From: Anisakis pegreffii
Lineage: Eukaryota > Nematoda > Chromadorea > Rhabditida > Anisakidae
Assembly: GCA_035041965.1 (NCBI GenBank)
Contig: JAPYMA010000530.1
Span: 147,434 to 211,433 of the forward strand
Length of the DNA stretch: 64,000 nt
Reading direction: 5' to 3'
Notes under the pieces: generated by a model
The model's database searches: none
What the model was told of the DNA's origin: nothing
The model's input: the letters and a program-made list of their open reading frames with translations, nothing else
Made by a program: the position numbers and the translations under genes
Part shown: positions 52,401 through 62,990 of the stretch, piece by piece
Numbering within the stretch: position 1 is the first letter of the stretch
Layout of the letters: every line of letters starts with the position of its first letter

Positions 52401-55400
52401 AATGCAGATTCGTCAAAAGCGAGCGGAATGGATGCATCGAGCACAGTCGCGATATTCTCACCACTCATAAAGCACAAGAACTGTTTTAGGATTGTCGAGT
52501 AGGTATGTGAAAAACCAGCCACCATCGGCACCATGCAGTCGAGATTGATTTGCAGCAATTGCACACACGCTTTCACGATCACTCGTCTTTTCACTCAAAT
52601 CAAAAACATCTCCATTATAGCTAAATGATGTGGTACCCGGTCAATCTGCCTAAAGACATTTAGCCTAACGGCAGTTTGTCCAAAGACACATTGCCTAACG
52701 AATAGTTTGCCTATTAGGCGAAATATCCATTAAAAAACCGTAAGTTAGGCAAACTGTCCGTTAGGCAATGTGTCTTCAGGCAAACTGTCGTTAGGCTAAA
52801 CGTCTTCAGGCAGACTGACCGGTCACGAAATGATGTTAGTACTCATAAAGCACGTAGAAATTACAAACACACAAATTGCCCAAATCCATTTACACTGAAA
52901 TCAACTTGCGATTTCGTGCTTTTCCAAACTTTCAAACTAGCTGTGAAAAAGCATTGCTCTAATAAACACACCACTGGAGTAATTCAACTCATATCAACCG
53001 AGTGTAACATCTAAAATCATTACATAATTCTAAACATTACATCATCATCATCAAATTGTTCTGATTACAAAAACTGCTGGAGCGCCTACCTAAGTTTGAA
53101 CTGAGACGTGGAAGAAGAAATCCCAGAAATTCACTCGATGCTGCGAGCAGTTTGAAGATAAATGGAATCGAGAGATCTGTTTCGCTTGTTATCGCCATAT
53201 CGGATGAACTATCCAGCAATTCGATTCCTTTCTGAAATGCGATCATCACAAACCAATTTATTCCTCAAATCAAAACGGCTCTACTTCTTAGCTTCGATAG
53301 CTACAACACACGCGAACATTTTCAGCTTCTTGAAGTTGATAGCCAATGAGGTGCTAGGCAAATGATACTCGGGGGCACCCATATTAAGAGTAATAATAAC
53401 AAACAACACTAACGATGAGCATATCGCGAACAACGCATCTCAACTCAGGACGACGTTTCGATGCCAAATACGCGAACGTTTCACACGACGTCGTAAATTT
53501 CCGTTTGTAGATCTGATGCGTTTCAAACAATGCTGCCGGATTACTCTGAAAATTTTCCTTAAAAACGCGATTCCATGTTTCTACACAATCGATTCGGCAT
53601 TCAACTGCTATCTGCATGTGTTTAACGTCGTCATCAGCAAATCCGTAAAGTTTATAATTCATCGTGCACAATATCATCGACTGAACAGGAGAGCCGCTTA
53701 CATGAAATCGAGATTTAAAAATGATGTTATTCACACCAGAAACTTACTTGTTGTTCAAGTGTTGCAATCGTTGCAATATACTGCTTAAACTGTTCAGCAC
53801 CCAAATTCAACAGGAACGTCATAATAGGCACAGGAAATGACCATCTGCAAATGTTGTATGCACATACATAACAGATGACGCTATCACCACAAGAAACTTC
53901 CAAACAACAATACGAATAAACTTACGCTAAATGAAGCCAAACCCAATCGAAACAGAATCCATGCATTGAAGCGTCCACCAGTGTATGGAAACACTCTTCT
54001 GGTGCACCATCCAAACTAAAACAATCCCCTTTACAAACCTTACACTCTGACATTCACCAACCGCGAATACTATGCTCTTATCCTCAATTTCTCAGTTCTC
54101 AGTTCAAGTTCCCCCTTGAAGAGGGGTTCAAATTAAGATAAGTACTGCATTCATAAAAGTAACCTAGTGAAGCTGGAATACCCCATCAATGAATGCCATA
54201 AACATACGTCAATCTATGCAGTATATGTGGATGGATATAAGAGGCAGTGTTGGTTGCATAGCGAAATGTGTAATGTTGTGTCAGTCATCCCATTTGCAGA
54301 TTCCTATCCTAACTAGTTAGTTACTTGCTGACATGTTTGAAACCTACGAACGATAAGTGAATCTGTTCTGGAGATCAATCAGGGTCGTTTAAAACACAGA
54401 GTATGATGTGACAAGAAAATGATAACCGAATGCTCAGTATTACACTTACAGAATCGCAACAGCTTTGTCGAACAACTTCAAAATACCCGCAACAGATGGT
54501 GACGATTCGAAGAGATGAAGTAGATTTCGTGGTGCTACACCAGTTTGCTGCGCCAACGGTCTTTCATAATTACACTGACAAATTTCCGCAAGAAGTGAAC
54601 ACAGATACTGCAATCATGATTTTACAAATTCGATTCGTTTGCATAATTTTAGTTCTTTTTCACTTTCCTCATGTAGCATTTTTTTATCTAAAATTAGGCT
54701 AGCTATCACCAACTACCTCATCAAAATGAGTTTCAATTTCCTTACCAACTGAAATAATTTTCTTCAAACTGATTCATCTTAAGCCTGAGCCATATCCTGA
54801 ATGAAAACGTTCGAAAGTTCACTCAAATTTTGCCCGTAGTATCAGCTCTTTGAATGTTGCAAAACTACAAAGTTAAATGGCCTATAGTGATATCAGGATG
54901 TAATCCGCTTGCAATACCTTCAGAACGTGCGATGCTAAAACTTTTTGTTCAGTGGACGACAGAAGCCCTTCGAAGTTCGTCGACAGTCTGCGTACGGCTC
55001 TTTCGACACTACCCGAATCGCTTCCTGGAACAAACAACTGCATTTTAGAAACAAATACAAAAAAAACTTTTTTGTTGGATAGTGAATAAAGCTTTTTCCG
55101 CTGTTTGCTGGCAAACCAAAAAAGAAAAGCTGAAGAATGATTAAAAACAGACAAAAGTAACCGAAATGAGGATTCTCCTTTTTCATGAAGTACAGATGCG
55201 TTGCTTCGTGAGTTAACATTCCCAAATAATTGAGCACGGCTGATCTGCAAATGACATACTTCAAGTGAGCACATCAAAATGAATCACTTAGAAATGCTTC
55301 TGCAAAGAACGATAAAAATGTTTCTGAGTGATGAATCGTCAAAATGGTATCGGCTTGTCATAAGAGAAAAGAAACGAATGAATTTAACGGAAAGTAATCG

Positions 55401-55964
55401 CACCTTGAGCTCGGTACCATTGATAGTACTTTTTCAGCTGGATCCACCAGATGTGAGGTGGACGTAGATGCCCAGAATGGACGCAGAGTACGATAAATTG
55501 AACTCGCATCTTCAGCCTTCGATGCAACACTATTGAAATCGGCGATCACACGAACCTAAATCATTTCGCTTGATTTAATCACAGATTCCTTTCCTTATTA
55601 AATTGCAGGTTCTGTTTTGATGTTAAAATAATATTTGTACTGTTTTCATTTCATTCTCAGCATGTGCAAACGAATGAAATGACTGCGACTCATAAAATAC
55701 ATTTGATCAAGTGAATAATCAGTTGCATGAATTTATTTGCTCACAAAAACAGCAATCAACATTTGAGAGAAAAAGCTCTCGTTCCTTAAGACACGACTGA
55801 ATTGCTTCAGCTGATGGATTTGTCATCCAGATGGAAAAGTTTTCGGATTGAGGGTTTCTCAAGGAAAAACTGATGAAAACAAAATGAATTCTAAAACTAA
55901 CCGTCATATTACCACTTGGTCCAGTGTTGTCATTATTGTTGGTACCCGTGGATCGTGATCCCAT
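46483..55964 (-). CDS. INTS5: INTS5, Integrator complex subunit 5, 28 exons
   Basis: Helical-repeat subunit of the nuclear Integrator complex, which cleaves nascent snRNA and attenuates RNA polymerase II. Exons: 55964-55902, 55796-55761, 55555-55404, 55244-55162, 55024-54918, 54607-54450, 54015-53926, 53844-53748, 53680-53414, 53231-53090, 52593-52396, 52150-52098, 51937-51795, 51419-51311, 50986-50842, 50731-50602, 50407-50311, 50179-50078, 50014-49852, 49640-49516, 49115-48855, 48554-48435, 48182-48091, 47849-47741, 47480-47370, 47105-47001, 46857-46774, 46608-46483. Phases close to 1155 aa (human about 1019). Identification rests on blocks matching remembered INTS5: DWVWLHLAWSFPVPIMTFLL (human WVVAHIGSSFP), EIANCGIIGKG (human HAGVIGRG), YDWEIEKEIAHKY, PLLRLIAEIHPSLWYCIPVL and a C-terminal VIQRNITQLAYLFPYL. 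Exons 2, 9 (upstream edge) and 18 (donor) are the least certain. Confidence 0.86.
52623..52836. mobile_element. Foldback MITE, 196 bp, with 9-bp TSD
   Basis: AAATGATGT at 52623-52631 and 52828-52836 flanks an almost fully palindromic insert. The left arm GGTACCCGGTCAATCTGCCT pairs with the inverse of the right end (CGTGACCGGTCAGTCTGCCT), and pairing continues for about 80 bp on each side through TTAGCCTAACG and ACACATTGCCTAACG. The arms are built of reiterated GCCTAACG / AGTTTGCCT words. It is non-autonomous and lies in INTS5 intron 10. TSD length suggests a 9-bp (or 8-bp) target. Confidence 0.85.
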
Positions 55965-56384
55965 TTCTGCAAAAAAATACATAAATAAATTATTTCGAAT
56001 AAATTTTACTGCATAAAATGACGATTCTAAAAGAACAGAAAGAAAAAATATGTGAAAGCATCGTGGGTAAGTAAACTGGTAGCGATCAGTGATAGGAAAT
56101 CACCACTGAAATTAGATTTTTGATTGTGAGTCAGCAATTTCAACGATCGCCTTCAGCGATCCGCAAACATTTCCCAGCATATGATCATAATCCAACATTG
56201 AATATTATTTACTTTTACTGAATTATTTACTTTTAAAAATATTGAAAATTAAATTCATTTAAAATAATTATAATTTTTTAATTCAAAATTATAATTCTTT
56301 TACTAATTCAAGAAATTACAATTCAAAAACTGTACTAATTCAGAAAATGACGATTCGAAACAATTATTGAAATTCAAAACAAAA

Positions 56385-56576
56385 AATTCTCAACTGTTGA
56401 TGTTGAATTATTAAAAATCACATTTCTTAATTTTTACATTTCAAACGTTCTCATGGAACGAATCCAGAAGAAGAAGTTCGTCTGAAGCAAATTCCAATGG
56501 AAACTTGCTCAGTTTAGAATTTGTTGCAAGAAAGCAGCGTTATATTCGTCATATATCAAATCGAACAACTTTCCTT
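56385..56576. repeat. Dispersed repeat, copy A
   Basis: A sequence of about 190 bp starting AATTCTCAACTGTTGATG and including CATGGAACGAATCCAGAAGA recurs at 63602-63792 in the same orientation with few differences. It begins about 420 bp upstream of the INTS5 start codon. No terminal repeats were identified. Confidence 0.8.
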
Positions 56577-56837
56577 TGCGTGTTTCATCGTGCTTTTTTG
56601 AGGTTTTATTTATTGTTTGTTTTATTTTGTTTATTATTATTTGTTTTCGTTTTTTTGTTTATTTTGTTTGTTATTTTGTTTATTATTTATTATCATTTGT
56701 TTTTTTATTATTTATTATGTTTAATTTTGTTTTATTTTGTTTATTATTCATCATCTTTATTTTTGTTTTGAGATCGTGCTTTAATTTTTAATTTTTCAGA
56801 ACGATTTCGCACATGCAATTGATAACGACTTGGAAAA

Positions 56838-57470
56838 ATGAATGTGTGCAGGCTTAGCAATCGTTTCAGCAATTCGTTTTTTAAGACAACAATTTCAACT
56901 ACCCGTAAAAGTGCCCTTAAATGGTAAGTTTCGAGAGATATCCTCTTGTAACTTTTTCAAATTGGTAAATCAACCTTGTAATTGAATTAACGATTGATTG
57001 CACACAAAACTCAAAATGTTGAATTCAATAACAAAAAAGTCGAGAGATAGCAAGAAACTGTTGTATTTACTGTGTGCGAACATTGTCGTTGCAAAGGATG
57101 TAATCTCTGCAGAGTATCATTCGATGCATCTCAATGGCACTGCATTATTTATCGTGGTGTGCCTAACGAGATTTTCAGTTGACGTGTACTGTGATGAATG
57201 ATATTGAAGCGTTGCTATATGATCTGGGTAATTTCACGATCTTCCAATCTTTCGACTGGTTACAGATGAGAAAAGTGATAAAGGAAATGGACGAAGAAGC
57301 AACAAAATTGAAGAATCTATTAAATTGTATGCAACGAGATGGTATAACTTCTACCATCAGTGTACTACAAAAGTTAACGATTCACAGTTGGTCGTCCCAG
57401 TATCAGGATATTCCATTCTACTCGTACTTCTGCTGAATGTTTGTTGTTGTTTTTTTGTTTTTAATCAAAC
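56838..57470 (+). pseudogene. Unidentified, possibly decayed gene fragments
   Basis: Several open stretches with splice-like edges occur. 56846-56925 (after TGTGCAG, before GTAAGT) can read GLAIVSAIRFLRQQFQLPVK. About 57079-57170 reads CEHCRCKGCNLCRVSFDASQ and ends at ATTTTCAG. 57180-57435 reads MNDIEALLYDL and, after a possible 40-bp intron, a Lys/Glu-rich helix and LYATRWYNFYHQC..LVVPVSGYSILLVLLL, a likely membrane segment. A one-base deletion relative to the copy at 58.13 kb breaks the helix frame. No family was recognised. It could be a degraded gene or a young, unknown one. Confidence 0.3.
57239..57348 (+). repeat. Duplicated segment, copy 1
   Basis: It begins TCTTCCAATCTTTCGACTGG and ends CAACGAGATGGTATAA, closely matching 58132-58241. 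It lacks one base within GAAGCAACAAAATTGAAG relative to copy 2 (GAAGCCAAAAAAATTGAAG), which shifts the reading frame. Confidence 0.8.
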
Positions 57471-57479
57471 ACCTGCGTC

Positions 57480-57650
57480 AGCTCATGCGTTTGCCTTTCT
57501 CGTAAGTGGCGATACCTGTTTTGACAAAATTGTCTCAGCTTCGGCTCTGCGTTTTTGAATTTTTTGGCTCCGGCACCAATTCCGCATCTTTGAAATTTTA
57601 CCTTCCGCTCCAGCTCCGCATTTTTCAAATTTCGATCCCGACTTCAAAGC
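57480..57650. repeat. CTCCGGCTCCGC-type MITE-like segment
   Basis: Reiterated words CTTCGGCTCTGCGTTTTTGA, GGCTCCGGCACC, CTCCAGCTCCGCATTTTTCA and TCCCGACTTC resemble the interiors of hAT-type non-autonomous elements. Termini are not clear, so it may be a truncated copy. Confidence 0.4.
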
Positions 57651-58131
57651 GGTCTAAATCCGAAAGAAACCTATCATGTTGATGTTAGCTCCGGCTACTG
57701 AATATTACAGTGATATTTTTTTGAGAGAGCCGAATGAATTTTTTGGGGCCGTGAAGATTATTACCGATTATTTATCGCTTGAAAGTATCGGAATTCGAAA
57801 GTGAATTCATTATTTGTCAGATGATTGACTGGAAAATTTTAGGAGTGATATAGCGGAATCCTTCGAAAGCGAATCGAAACTCAGTTAGAATGAGCCGTTC
57901 ATCGAATGGCCTAATTCGAAGCGAAGCTGTTAAATACGAGTGATATGTCGAGAACTTAGAAGTGAAAGAGAATTCCAGGATGAAAAGTTGACGTAAAGCG
58001 GCACAGGTATGGGATGGATTTTGGAAGAATTTATTGCATTTATATAATGTTCAGCAAAGATGTGACAGAAGAAACGTGACTTAGTTATTCATAGATATCG
58101 ATCATGAATCTGATCTGGAATATTTTTGAAT

Positions 58132-58241
58132 TCTTCCAATCTTTTGAGTGGTTACAGGCGAGAAAAGTGGTGAAGGGAATGGACAAGGAAGCCAAAAAAA
58201 TTGAAGAATCTATTGAATTGTATGCAACGAGATGGTATAAT
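58132..58241 (+). repeat. Duplicated segment, copy 2
   Basis: Near-copy of 57239-57348. The open frame here reads FFQSFEWLQARKVVKGMDKE then IEESIELYATRWYNF and stops soon after, at about 58280. Substitutions between the two copies include conservative ones (Asp/Glu, Ile/Val), which suggests that at least one was once coding. Confidence 0.75.
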
Positions 58242-58935
58242 TTCAAAGGATACTCCTTCAGACTTTGTAAAGTAATCTAGCGAAATGCATTTGTTTTTGT
58301 TTGTGTGTGTTGCTGTTACCGAATATTATTACTGAATACGTATAGTTTATCATTTTGCAAATAATATTTGCTGCATCAATTGTTGTATTTGGTTGTTTTG
58401 TAAAGAATGTGTTCTAGTGGAAATAAACACTGAAAATGATTGCAGTTTGTATTGCAATAGCAATAATTAGATCATATAAGCAATAAAAAAGCACAAATTA
58501 GAAGCGTACAAACTATCGCTTGCGTTACCTTTGCTATCCAGATATCCATTCGTCTTATTCTGCTGGTTATTGCAGTTTTGTTCTTTATTGCATCGGTATT
58601 ATTATTATTGGTTACTCATAATTATTATATTATTATCATTATGAGTATTACTAGAATCGTTACTACTACTAGTAGTCGTGACAGTTAAGCGGAAAGTGTA
58701 AGTAATGCTCAAAATTTCTACGACGAGTATAGAATGCGATTTTACATTTTTTGACTGAACTTTTGGCATGTTTTCTTTCCCTCGAAATGCGTATGGTTGA
58801 TTTCGTAGCGATGCACTGAAAATAGCGGAAAATTTTTTTTCGCTCCACCAATTATGCATCACCACAGTATGAGGAACGCTGATAACAAGTATAATGTAAG
58901 GTGATCGATTGATTGATTGATTCATCGGATCAGCG

Positions 58936-61900
58936 ATGGACAATATCTCGAATACGGAATGGATGTTACTGATCGCGCTGATGATACATTTGACGATGGC
59001 GCCATGCACGAAGGTCGAAGAGAGCTTCAATGTTCAAGCCGTACACGATCTTTTATTTCATCAAATGAACACTTCACAGGTGGAGTCGTTATTTTCGCAT
59101 GAAATCGAAAAATATTTAGCAAAGCACAGAAATGCAATGATGCCACTCGTACGGGAATTGCAATTAATGTTATTCGTTCTTAAGTATGATCATCACCAAT
59201 TCCCGGGCGTTGTACCAAGAACATTCACGGGTTCGATTGCGTTAAGTGCTGTTGTCTATCCGTTTGCGAAACTAATGCAGTGGTATGATGTACCTAAGTA
59301 TTGGATTCTTTATGCAGGTGATCTTGAAGTTCATTTCAAGCAATTATTTGAGTTTATTAGTTGCCAAATCTTTAAACAATCAGTGGCAATTTATTTGCTT
59401 CACTGAATTTCAGCACGTCTTTTGCTTGGCATGACTGTTTTGCTGAGTTTTGGAAATTTTGCGCGATGTGTGCAGAAGCATTACGGTCAACACACCGCGC
59501 ACTTCTTGAGGTTTTTTTTTCACTTCTTGAGGAATTTTGTCTTATTTGACGAAATGGTCAATTCATTTGGTCGTTTTCAATAAATGAAACTTTGCCTCTC
59601 TCAGCATGCTTGCAAATGCCATCTTATCAGTTCTCATTTAGTTTTTTTTTCTAATCGAATTCGAATGGAAAATTAGAGCCTCCATCAAGTAAATTCATCA
59701 CGATTGACATATTTCCTGTCTGTTTTTGAGATTTCATCGATACTTTCTTATTTTATGTGATTCTTTTGTTTCCAGTAGGACATTCTCGTTGCAGGCTGAT
59801 AACTGTTTCTCAGTTCCACTTTTTATTTTATGCGTCAAGACCGTTGCCAAACACATTCGCTCTGATTGGAGGTTTGTGAATTTATACTAAGTACTCCGTC
59901 AACTTTTTGTAATGCCAAACTTCACGTGGTAGTTTTGAATGTATCATCAAAAGTAAATTATCGAACGTTTTATTGCTTCATCTTCTGTCATACAAAATAA
60001 GTTTTGACTTTTCGCAGTGTTGTGGGTCTACCAATTATGGCTCGATAACGACTGGCCTCGAGGGGTGCGTGTGGCAACCGTATTCGCCGCACTGTTTCGA
60101 TGTGAACTCATCGTTCTATTTGCGCCAATATTCATCGTACCATTGTTGAGTGGTGCTTTACCCATACTCGGACGGAAAGGTGCTCTCTACAACGGCATTC
60201 TGGCGCTTTCGGTCGCCCTAGGTAAATCAGTTTTTTGTGAATGTCGATTGACATTTTGTAGAGCTTAGATGGTTTCGATCAATTTTTAAGATATTCGTGG
60301 AGGCGCTCCATTAGAGATGGTTAGAGTGGAATAAACATTTCATTTCAAATCACCTGCTGGACAATTCATTGGCTATTGTGAGATGATGCGATTGCAAATT
60401 TTAAGCAATTACGATACCAGTTGATTCACTTCTATGGAGGCGCTGGCTTTGGCCTGAAGGCGAAGTCTGGTGGTTCAACGTTATGTTAAACAGGAGCAGC
60501 GAATACGGGGTTCGTTGATTTCGATCAAATTCAGAACTCTTTGAAGCAGATATGCAACAGTGACTCAATTTATTGCTATTGTAATAAATTCTTCTTGATA
60601 ATGCCACGTACTGAAGTTACTCTCCACTCATTAATAAATTCAGTGCTGCTTTATTCATTCAATGTTATATAATCACGACTTATTTTTAGTGCATTGAGTA
60701 AAGGAAGTAAGATTATAAGTCACTTACTTTGATAAACCATGCAAGCCTTTATTAAGTACCTTTTCAGGTGATGCCGTTCCTTTGGTATTTCTATTCAGTT
60801 CTACCCCGAGCACTTTTGTTATCATTACTGCTGGTGCCAGTTGGCCTTATTGTTGGTTTGTCGCTTTTTGAAAAACATTTTCAACATACTTAGATACAAA
60901 TCGTTAAGCTCGTCGACAGAAACAATTGGTCGGCTGGGTTTTCAGCTCTGCACACTTTAGAAAGAATATAGTGGCATGGAAGATGTGATACTGCATATAT
61001 GTATTTTATAAGATTGCATATGAACAGATTTGAATCATTCCAATTTTATCAGATAGTTAAATTCCTGTGATACTGCATATATGCATTTTATAAGATTGCA
61101 TACGAACAGATTCGGATGCTTCCTATTTTATTAGACAGTCAAATTCCTGTTGTATGTATAAAGCTTAGTTAATATCTCACTGTTCGAACATTTAGCATTT
61201 ATTGAATCACCGACGCTATATCCAAATAATTTTATTTTGGTGAGTTTCACAAGGTTCTGTTTGAATCAAGATATTCCCAACATTAAAGTCAATTTTGAGA
61301 ACGACGATTGCTCGGAATCACCGTACCAATAATTTTCTATATAGTCGCATATTCATTTCTACCGCATAAAGAACTTCGCTTCGTCATTTACACATTTCCA
61401 ATATTGAACATCCCTGCTGCAGCGTTTTGTGCACGATTGTAAGTTGGTTTATTGAGTGCTCGATTTATTTTAACATCATTAAATGCACAGATTTTACTGC
61501 ATACGCTCATTGTACTGCAAATCGTGCTTTGATGATTATCTTGTACTTGTTATTACATGGCCATTTCGTTGATGAATATTGTTGTGACAGCAAACTTGAC
61601 AATATCAGAGTATATCACATTCTGCATCCAGACGTCGCCATCCATCTTAGCTCTATTCCTAAGCATTCCTTCACTGCAACCTTCTCGCAGTGATCGGTTG
61701 CCAACTCAGTCGGCTGTGCAGAAAAGAGATATGGATTGATTAATTGATTGATGGTGGTTCACCGAATTGAGGTGGATAAATCGTCATAAGTCACTGCTAC
61801 GACGTTTGATTGCGCTCGGTGTTTGTGCGCATTTGTTGGCCAATTGCATAGCGACATCCGTTTTGCTGTATGCAAGTTCGAGGAATTATGCTGGTGGTGA

Positions 61901-62990
61901 TGCGATCGCGTACTTACAGGTGATTGACGAGTTTTTGAGTACATTCAGAGGGAAACATCCGAATGAAACGTTTCATTTGCATCGCGTTCAACGAAATGAA
62001 TCGAGAACGACATTAGCAAAAAGTGTCTTTATCTGTCAGCATGATGGAAATATAATGAAAAAAATAATGTTATAATAAAACATAATAAAAGTGAACTATT
62101 GACCCATCTGTTCACTGATTGTGTGCAGAAGAAATAAGACATGAATTGACCTCATTTTTGTAAACTTGAAAAGAGAATCATTCGTTTAAAGAAAGATGAT
62201 TGATCGCTGCTGTGATCACGATGATAACTGTGATGATAATGGCATAAATTTGAAATGTTTAATTTCTGAAACATTCATAGAATTTGACAACATTTCTTTG
62301 CAGTGTCAGATGTTAACAGTAAGCATATCGTTGTGGCTATATGTTGTAAGCGTACCTGAGCATGTGTGTGTATCATTTAAGATTTTGTTGTGAATTAAAT
62401 AAATGTTTACTTTTAGTTCATGCAAAGATACGATAAAAATAAACATATCTCACTTTATATCGACAATTTCGCTGCTCAAACGGGAGTGAGTCGTTTCCTT
62501 CAACTCTATGACACTTGGGAGTAAGTTGTGAATATTTGTTATGTGACTGAGTGCTTTTCTAATTGAATAAGTTTGCGATAATAGTTATTAAGTTAGTAAG
62601 TTAGTTACTAACTGAATGATAATGGCATAAATATAGTTGAAACCAATTTCCATTCATTTGAAGGTATAACAAAACTGATCACCTAACGAATGAGCAGTTG
62701 GCTCGTTTCGATTTCCTACTGATCGGCTCATATGATGATCGCGATATCGTCTCAACTGCTACTAAGAATTTCTCGTCAACACATCGATTGTTGTTCCCAG
62801 TGAATGCCTTCCAGTACGAACTTCTTCATATTTCAAATTCATCATTGAAATAATCACCACACTCCACTTTTCTTGATTCCGTTTTTAAATTTTTAGATCT
62901 TTAATCGTGAAACGATCCACGAGATTTCCATTCATTTGGCCGATAGTGAAGATGCGTCACAAAATGGTTGTTTTGAAGAAATTGGACTGA
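58936..62990 (+). CDS. ALG12: ALG12, dolichol-P-Man alpha-1,6-mannosyltransferase, 12 exons
   Basis: ER-membrane GT-C glycosyltransferase (family GT22) that adds the eighth mannose, in alpha-1,6 linkage, to the lumenal dolichol-linked oligosaccharide. Exons 58936-59079, 59185-59317, 59414-59510, 59795-59871, 60018-60221, 60421-60509, 60768-60855, 61300-61438, 61772-61919, 62417-62520, 62664-62813, 62897-62990 join in phase to 488 aa, the length I recall for human ALG12. Family marks are [17 protein letters not shown] (residues 24-40, with the catalytic acidic loop), [14 protein letters not shown] (49-62), [49 protein letters not shown] (about 297-308) and [11 protein letters not shown]. Multiple hydrophobic segments are evident. 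Intron 1 (105 bp) is in frame and stop-free, so an unspliced form would stay open. Confidence 0.95.
60984..61147. repeat. Tandem duplication, 82-bp period, in ALG12 intron 7
   Basis: TGTGATACTGCATATATG(T/C)ATTTTATAAGATTGCATA begins at 60984 and again at 61066, each copy running to TCAAATTCCTG or TTAAATTCCTG with scattered substitutions. Non-coding. Confidence 0.85.

Larger units (their letters stand above)
55965..58935. other. Interval between INTS5 and ALG12
   Basis: Divergent spacer holding a dispersed repeat copy, a T-rich tract with TTATTTTGTTTATTATT-type runs (56.6-56.78 kb), candidate exons and a duplicated fragment (below), a GC-richer MITE-like stretch at 57.5 kb, and ATT microsatellite near 58.6 kb. 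ALG12 starts at the right edge. No complete gene was established. Confidence 0.5.

Noticed and set aside
56505..56791. Hydrophobic 88-codon frame (LLFVFVFLFILFVILF)
   Set aside because: It is a translation of a T-rich low-complexity tract, with no conserved feature.
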